Below are positions 60,895 to 64,000 of a DNA stretch of 64,000 nucleotides, in pieces. The notes under the pieces were generated by a model. The model saw only the letters and a list, made by a program, of their open reading frames with translations, was not told where the DNA came from and searched no databases. The DNA is from Rhizobium sp. CFBP 8762 (lineage in GTDB: Bacteria; Pseudomonadota; Alphaproteobacteria; Rhizobiales; Rhizobiaceae): contig NZ_JACYUD010000004.1 of the NCBI RefSeq assembly GCF_014841565.1, positions 1-64,000 on the forward strand, given 5' to 3'. How positions within the stretch are numbered: the first letter of the stretch is position 1; each line of letters begins with the position of its first letter. The position numbers and the translations under genes are program-made.

Positions 60895-61740
60895 TCAAAC
60901 CGGATAATCCCGCCATGAATAGCGCGGCGCAAACTTGAGCAACGCTTGCGCAGCAGAGGTGTCGATCAGTGCTGCATAGTCGTCCATAGGCTTGCGAATG
61001 GGGGTGTCTGCATAGGCCTGCGCGACAAGGTCCGCACTGGCACGGTCCATATAGCTGTCAGCCGCGCTGATGAACAACCGAGCGTGGCCGGTTACAGGTC
61101 TTTCCACGGCCGCCACAAAGGCCGCGGCAGCATCCCGCACATCGATATAGGCCCACAGGTCGCGCGCGGCATCGGCGTGCAAACGTCGCGGGCCGATGGC
61201 CGCATGAAACGTGTCCGGTGTCTGAATCCACGGCATACGCAGGCTGACGGCGGAGAATGCGTTCCGTCGAACCATTGTCTCTACCAGTTCTTCGCCCAGC
61301 CATTTTGTTGTTGCGTAGACGTCCTGCGCGCCGATTGGATGCGCTTCGTCGACCGGCAAGTAAGCCGGCACAACTGGCGTCTCGTAAAAAGGGAAACCGA
61401 GCACACTGAAGGACGAGGCATAAACGAACCGCTCAACGTCACAAAGACGCGCGGCTTCGACGGCGGCGTACATGGCGGCCATGTTGATACGAAACACGTC
61501 GGTCGCTGCCCGGCCTGTCGGTCGTGGAACGGCGGCGATATGAACGAGCGCATCCATGCCTTTGGCCAGTTGTGCGACCACCGCAAGTTCACCGGCTTCA
61601 CCAGCGACATGAGACCAGCATGCACCTTCTGGTGGTGCACTCACGTCGAGGCCGGTAACGTCATGGCCTTGTTCCATCAGACTCGCAGCGACATGACGAC
61701 CGAGCAAACCACTCGAACCGGTCACAAGTATCCGACTCAT
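60895..61740 (-). CDS. NAD-dependent epimerase/dehydratase family protein
   Basis: A 281-residue extended SDR: ILVTGSSGLLGRHVAASL, ALVHIAAVPRPTG, FVYASSFSVLG, VYATTKWLGEEL (Tyr, Lys) and SLRMPWIQTP. It differs from the uronate-dehydrogenase-like gene at 11914. With the SDR it may act on a sugar or sugar acid. The gap upstream (61741-62117) separates it from the isochorismatase gene. Confidence 0.83.
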   Translation of the reverse strand: MSRILVTGSSGLLGRHVAASLMEQGHDVTGLDVSAPPEGACWSHVAGEAGELAVVAQLAKGMDALVHIAAVPRPTGRAATDVFRINMAAMYAAVEAARLCDVERFVYASSFSVLGFPFYETPVVPAYLPVDEAHPIGAQDVYATTKWLGEELVETMVRRNAFSAVSLRMPWIQTPDTFHAAIGPRRLHADAARDLWAYIDVRDAAAAFVAAVERPVTGHARLFISAADSYMDRASADLVAQAYADTPIRKPMDDYAALIDTSAAQALLKFAPRYSWRDYPV

Positions 61741-62117
61741 TTCGCAATCCTTCGTCGATCAACGATGTTGCAGAGGTCAAATCCGAAGATAAGGATGAGC
61801 TTTGCAACTCGCTGGGGGGTGAAACATGACATCACTGGCACCAAATTAAAAAACGACCGGCCTCGGCTACAGTAGTCCCTGTTCACATCATTGATGGTCA
61901 TACGATTACGTCTTATCCGATACTTGATGTCAAGGCCGCTCATCGCTCTTTGGTTTGATACCCGATAAGGGTCATGTCCGCCCTGTAAGCTTGGAAGTAT
62001 CGCGAAATTCCCACAAGGGACGCAATAAACCACTTGACTTCATCGGGCTTCGCTTGCTTGTTTGATCATCAATGAGTTTTGCGAATGCCGTTCTTTCTCG
62101 CAACCCCGGAGATGCCT
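61741..62117. promoter_or_regulatory. Divergent control region, epimerase / isochorismatase-fold gene
   Basis: 377 bases without a convincing gene. Two small palindromes are visible: CTTGATGTCAAG-like arms CTTGA/TCAAG (61923-61934) and TTGAT-C-ATCAA (62062-62072). Either could bind the MarR regulator encoded at 62824. No clear promoter hexamers were picked. Confidence 0.35.
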
Positions 62118-62759
62118 ATGTCGCTCGACGTCTTTTCTGCTCATCTGGAACAACAGGACATCCGCCTGGATGGAAAGCGCAGTGCGGTTATCGTCATCGA
62201 TATGATCAACGAATTTTGCAAGCCGGGGGGCAAGATGGTGCTGCCGGGCTATGAAGCTCTGGTAGGCCCGCAACTGGCACTGGTGGAGGCTGCGCGAGCA
62301 GCTGGTGCGCCTGTTTTATGGGTTCATGATGCGCACCGTCCGGGAATGCGGCATGAACGTGAATGGGCAAAGCGCACGCCGCACGGGCTTGAAAACACTT
62401 GGGCAACCGAAATCATTGAGGACCTGGGGGCAAGGGAGACTGACATTCACGTCACAAAGCGCCGATATTCCGCATTCTTCCAGACAGATCTCGATCTTAC
62501 CCTGAAGGATATGCAGGTTGATCAGCTTGTCATCTGCGGTGTCGTTACCAACATCTGCGTTCGCTCCACTGTGCATGACGCATTCTTCAATGGATACGAA
62601 GTGGTCGTACCGGCGGACGCCTGTGCTGCCACAGGGCCGCGAGAACAGGAGAGCTCGCTCTATGACATCGCCACGCATTTCGGCATCGTTTCCGATACGA
62701 AATCTGTCGTTGCCGCATACAGCCGGGGCACCGCGCTGACCAACATGATTGCGGCCTGA
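62118..62759 (+). CDS. Isochorismatase-fold cysteine hydrolase (maleamate/N-carbamoyl amidase-type)
   Basis: A 213-residue hydrolase. The triad is visible: Asp in AVIVIDMINEF, Lys in VTKRRYSAFFQTDLDLTL and Cys in VVTNICVRSTVHDA. Members cut small amides such as nicotinamide, N-carbamoylsarcosine and maleamate (NicF). I chose ATG 62118, with GGAG six bases upstream; an ATG at 62112 and a TTG at 62079 are alternatives. The next genes are a MarR regulator and an enamidase-like protein, so an amide of a pyridine-derived acid is a fair guess. Confidence 0.85.
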   Translation: MSLDVFSAHLEQQDIRLDGKRSAVIVIDMINEFCKPGGKMVLPGYEALVGPQLALVEAARAAGAPVLWVHDAHRPGMRHEREWAKRTPHGLENTWATEIIEDLGARETDIHVTKRRYSAFFQTDLDLTLKDMQVDQLVICGVVTNICVRSTVHDAFFNGYEVVVPADACAATGPREQESSLYDIATHFGIVSDTKSVVAAYSRGTALTNMIAA

Positions 62760-62823
62760 ACGCATTGCAAGCAGTAGCAACAGCTTAATTTTCAGTTTGA
62801 TTGCTGCAAAATATATCCGTTGA

Positions 62824-63381
62824 ATGGAAGACCCTTTGAATAAAATCAGTCCGAGCTCCCCCGACGCTTTACCGCTGGACGAGAGCGACCAGAACGCTGC
62901 TGTCGAGCTTCCCGCATTGGGGCGTGATGAAGTCCAGGCTTATTATGCGCGTACCGGTTATTCGCTGGAGCATCACGCGGCGCATTTGCTGCGGCGCGCG
63001 CACCAGCGGGCGACGGCCTGCTTTCAGACTGTCATGCCCGGCGACGACCTGACGCCAACGCAACTTGCCGCGCTCGCAACCCTGCTGAAACACGGCGAGC
63101 TGTCCCAGAACCATCTTGGCCGCATGACGCAGATGGATCCCTCTACGATCAGCCTCGTCGTCAAGGCGCTGATGAAGCGCGGACTTATTGCGCGTAAGCG
63201 CTCGGATACCGACCAGCGCATGACGATGATTACGTTGACCAATGCGGGGGTACACTACACCTTACCCCTGCTCGACCGCTCCATGCAGGTGGCACGCCTG
63301 CTTTTGTCACCTCTCTCGCCCGGTGAGCAGGCAACACTGCTTGACCTTTTAATCAGGGTTGGTGGACCGGAAACGGACTAA
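62824..63381 (+). CDS. MarR family transcriptional regulator
   Basis: A 185-residue protein. A 45-residue N-terminal tail precedes the fold. The winged HTH reads LTPTQLAALATLLKHGELSQNHLGRMTQMDPSTISLVVKALMKRGLIARKRSDTDQRMTMITLT. Longer than the usual 150 residues, as in NicR-like regulators of aromatic degradation. Sits between the hydrolase and the enamidase-like gene. Confidence 0.87.
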   Translation: MEDPLNKISPSSPDALPLDESDQNAAVELPALGRDEVQAYYARTGYSLEHHAAHLLRRAHQRATACFQTVMPGDDLTPTQLAALATLLKHGELSQNHLGRMTQMDPSTISLVVKALMKRGLIARKRSDTDQRMTMITLTNAGVHYTLPLLDRSMQVARLLLSPLSPGEQATLLDLLIRVGGPETD

Positions 63382-63475
63382 GACCAGCCAATCTGCAGGC
63401 GCGGTCGGCACCGACATGCGTCTTTCGACGCAATACTGCCAAGCTCTTATCTGCAAGCCTTGAGGACATCCGACG

Positions 63476-64000
63476 ATGCAGCCATCCTTCGACCGCCTTC
63501 TCATCCGAAACCTTGGCCTGGTGATCACTGGCGACATTGCGGCTCCAATCGAGAAAGCTGACGCCATTCTTGTTGAAGGCGGGCGGATATCTCAAATCGG
63601 CTGCGAAGCGGCCATGGCGCTCCCGGACGACATCACGGTGATCAATGCCAAGGGATCTGCCATCATGCCAGGCATGATTGACAATCACTCTCATCCCGCC
63701 ATGGGTGACTGGACACCGCGACAAAACCAGCTTGGCTGGATTGACTCCACCTTGCATGGCGGTGTGACGACACTGGTCTCCGCCGGAGAAGTGCATGTGC
63801 CCGGACGTCCGAAGGACGTGATCGGCGTCAAAGCCTTGGCCATCACGGCCCAGCGCGCGTTCAGCGCGTTTTCGCCGACCGGCATGAAGGTGCTGGCCGG
63901 CGCATTGATACTGGAACACGGACTAACGGAATCCGACTTCGTGGAACTTGCAGCTGCGGGCATCACGCTTGTTGGTGAGGTCGGCTTGGGGTCCGTCAAG
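63476..64000 (+). CDS. Enamidase-like amidohydrolase, N-terminal part
   Basis: The first 175 residues of an amidohydrolase. IMPGMIDNHSHPAMGDWTPRQ carries the HxH metal motif. STLHGGVTTLVSAGEVHVPGRPKD, GVKALAIT, GMKVLAGALILEHGLTESDF and GITLVGEVGLGSVK agree in order and wording with what I remember of Eubacterium barkeri enamidase, which hydrolyses 1,4,5,6-tetrahydro-6-oxonicotinate. GAGGA lies before the ATG. The gene continues past the window. Confidence 0.75.
   Translation, partial: MQPSFDRLLIRNLGLVITGDIAAPIEKADAILVEGGRISQIGCEAAMALPDDITVINAKGSAIMPGMIDNHSHPAMGDWTPRQNQLGWIDSTLHGGVTTLVSAGEVHVPGRPKDVIGVKALAITAQRAFSAFSPTGMKVLAGALILEHGLTESDFVELAAAGITLVGEVGLGSVK

Noticed and set aside
1-64000. 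CRISPR arrays, tRNA or rRNA genes, transposases, prophage genes
   Set aside because: None seen on either strand by eye; no direct-repeat arrays and no cloverleaf or transposase motifs recognised.

Overview
The window comes from a moderately GC-rich alphaproteobacterium, most likely of the order Hyphomicrobiales (Rhizobiales), in the Brucellaceae/Rhizobiaceae range. The grounds are the density of ABC uptake systems and catabolic operons, the FCD-GntR, AraC, DeoR, SorC and MarR regulators, and two palindromic intergenic elements of rhizobial/Brucella style. It carries almost only transport and catabolism genes. I saw no rRNA, tRNA, CRISPR array, transposase or phage gene. Both ends cut a gene (etfB on the left, an enamidase-like amidohydrolase on the right).

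Layout. (1) 1-6611, minus strand: a branched-chain-amino-acid type ABC transporter (livK-H-M-G-F) running into an alpha-ketoglutaric-semialdehyde dehydrogenase and etfB. (2) 6933-15735, plus strand: hyuA-hyuB (ATP-dependent hydantoinase/oxoprolinase family), aminotransferase, uronate-dehydrogenase-like protein, FAD amine/amino-acid oxidase and a ThDP enzyme. (3) 15899-21350: an FCD-GntR regulator, a YdiJ-type D-2-hydroxyacid dehydrogenase and two short-chain dehydrogenases (SDRs), the first with an in-frame stop at codon 4. Parts 1-3 look like one catabolic region sharing an AT-rich operator motif. (4) 21358-29154, minus strand: a siderophore locus, fecI-fecR-receptor-fhuD-fhuB-fhuF, with no ATPase gene. 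(5) 29420-38755: a sugar or amino-sugar locus (DeoR regulator, BadF-type kinase, ABC importer, SIS isomerase, GH4 glycosidase, AraC regulator). (6) 38850-50550, plus strand: two NtaA/DszA-type FMN monooxygenases, an ABC importer, a flavoprotein, a four-module rhodanese, an SDR and a TauE-type exporter. A strongly initiated 14-codon leader peptide with one Cys precedes it. I read this as an organosulfur-use cluster. (7) 51028-58719: a complete divergent AI-2 uptake system, lsrRKG / lsrACDB, around a perfect palindrome; lsrF is missing and a class II aldolase gene stands downstream of lsrB. (8) 60061-64000: an SDR and an epimerase (minus), then an isochorismatase-fold hydrolase, a MarR regulator and an enamidase-like protein that suggests nicotinate-type ring breakdown.

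Functions rest on motifs and remembered family sequences; no search was run. Substrates of regions 2, 5, 6 and 8 are inferred.
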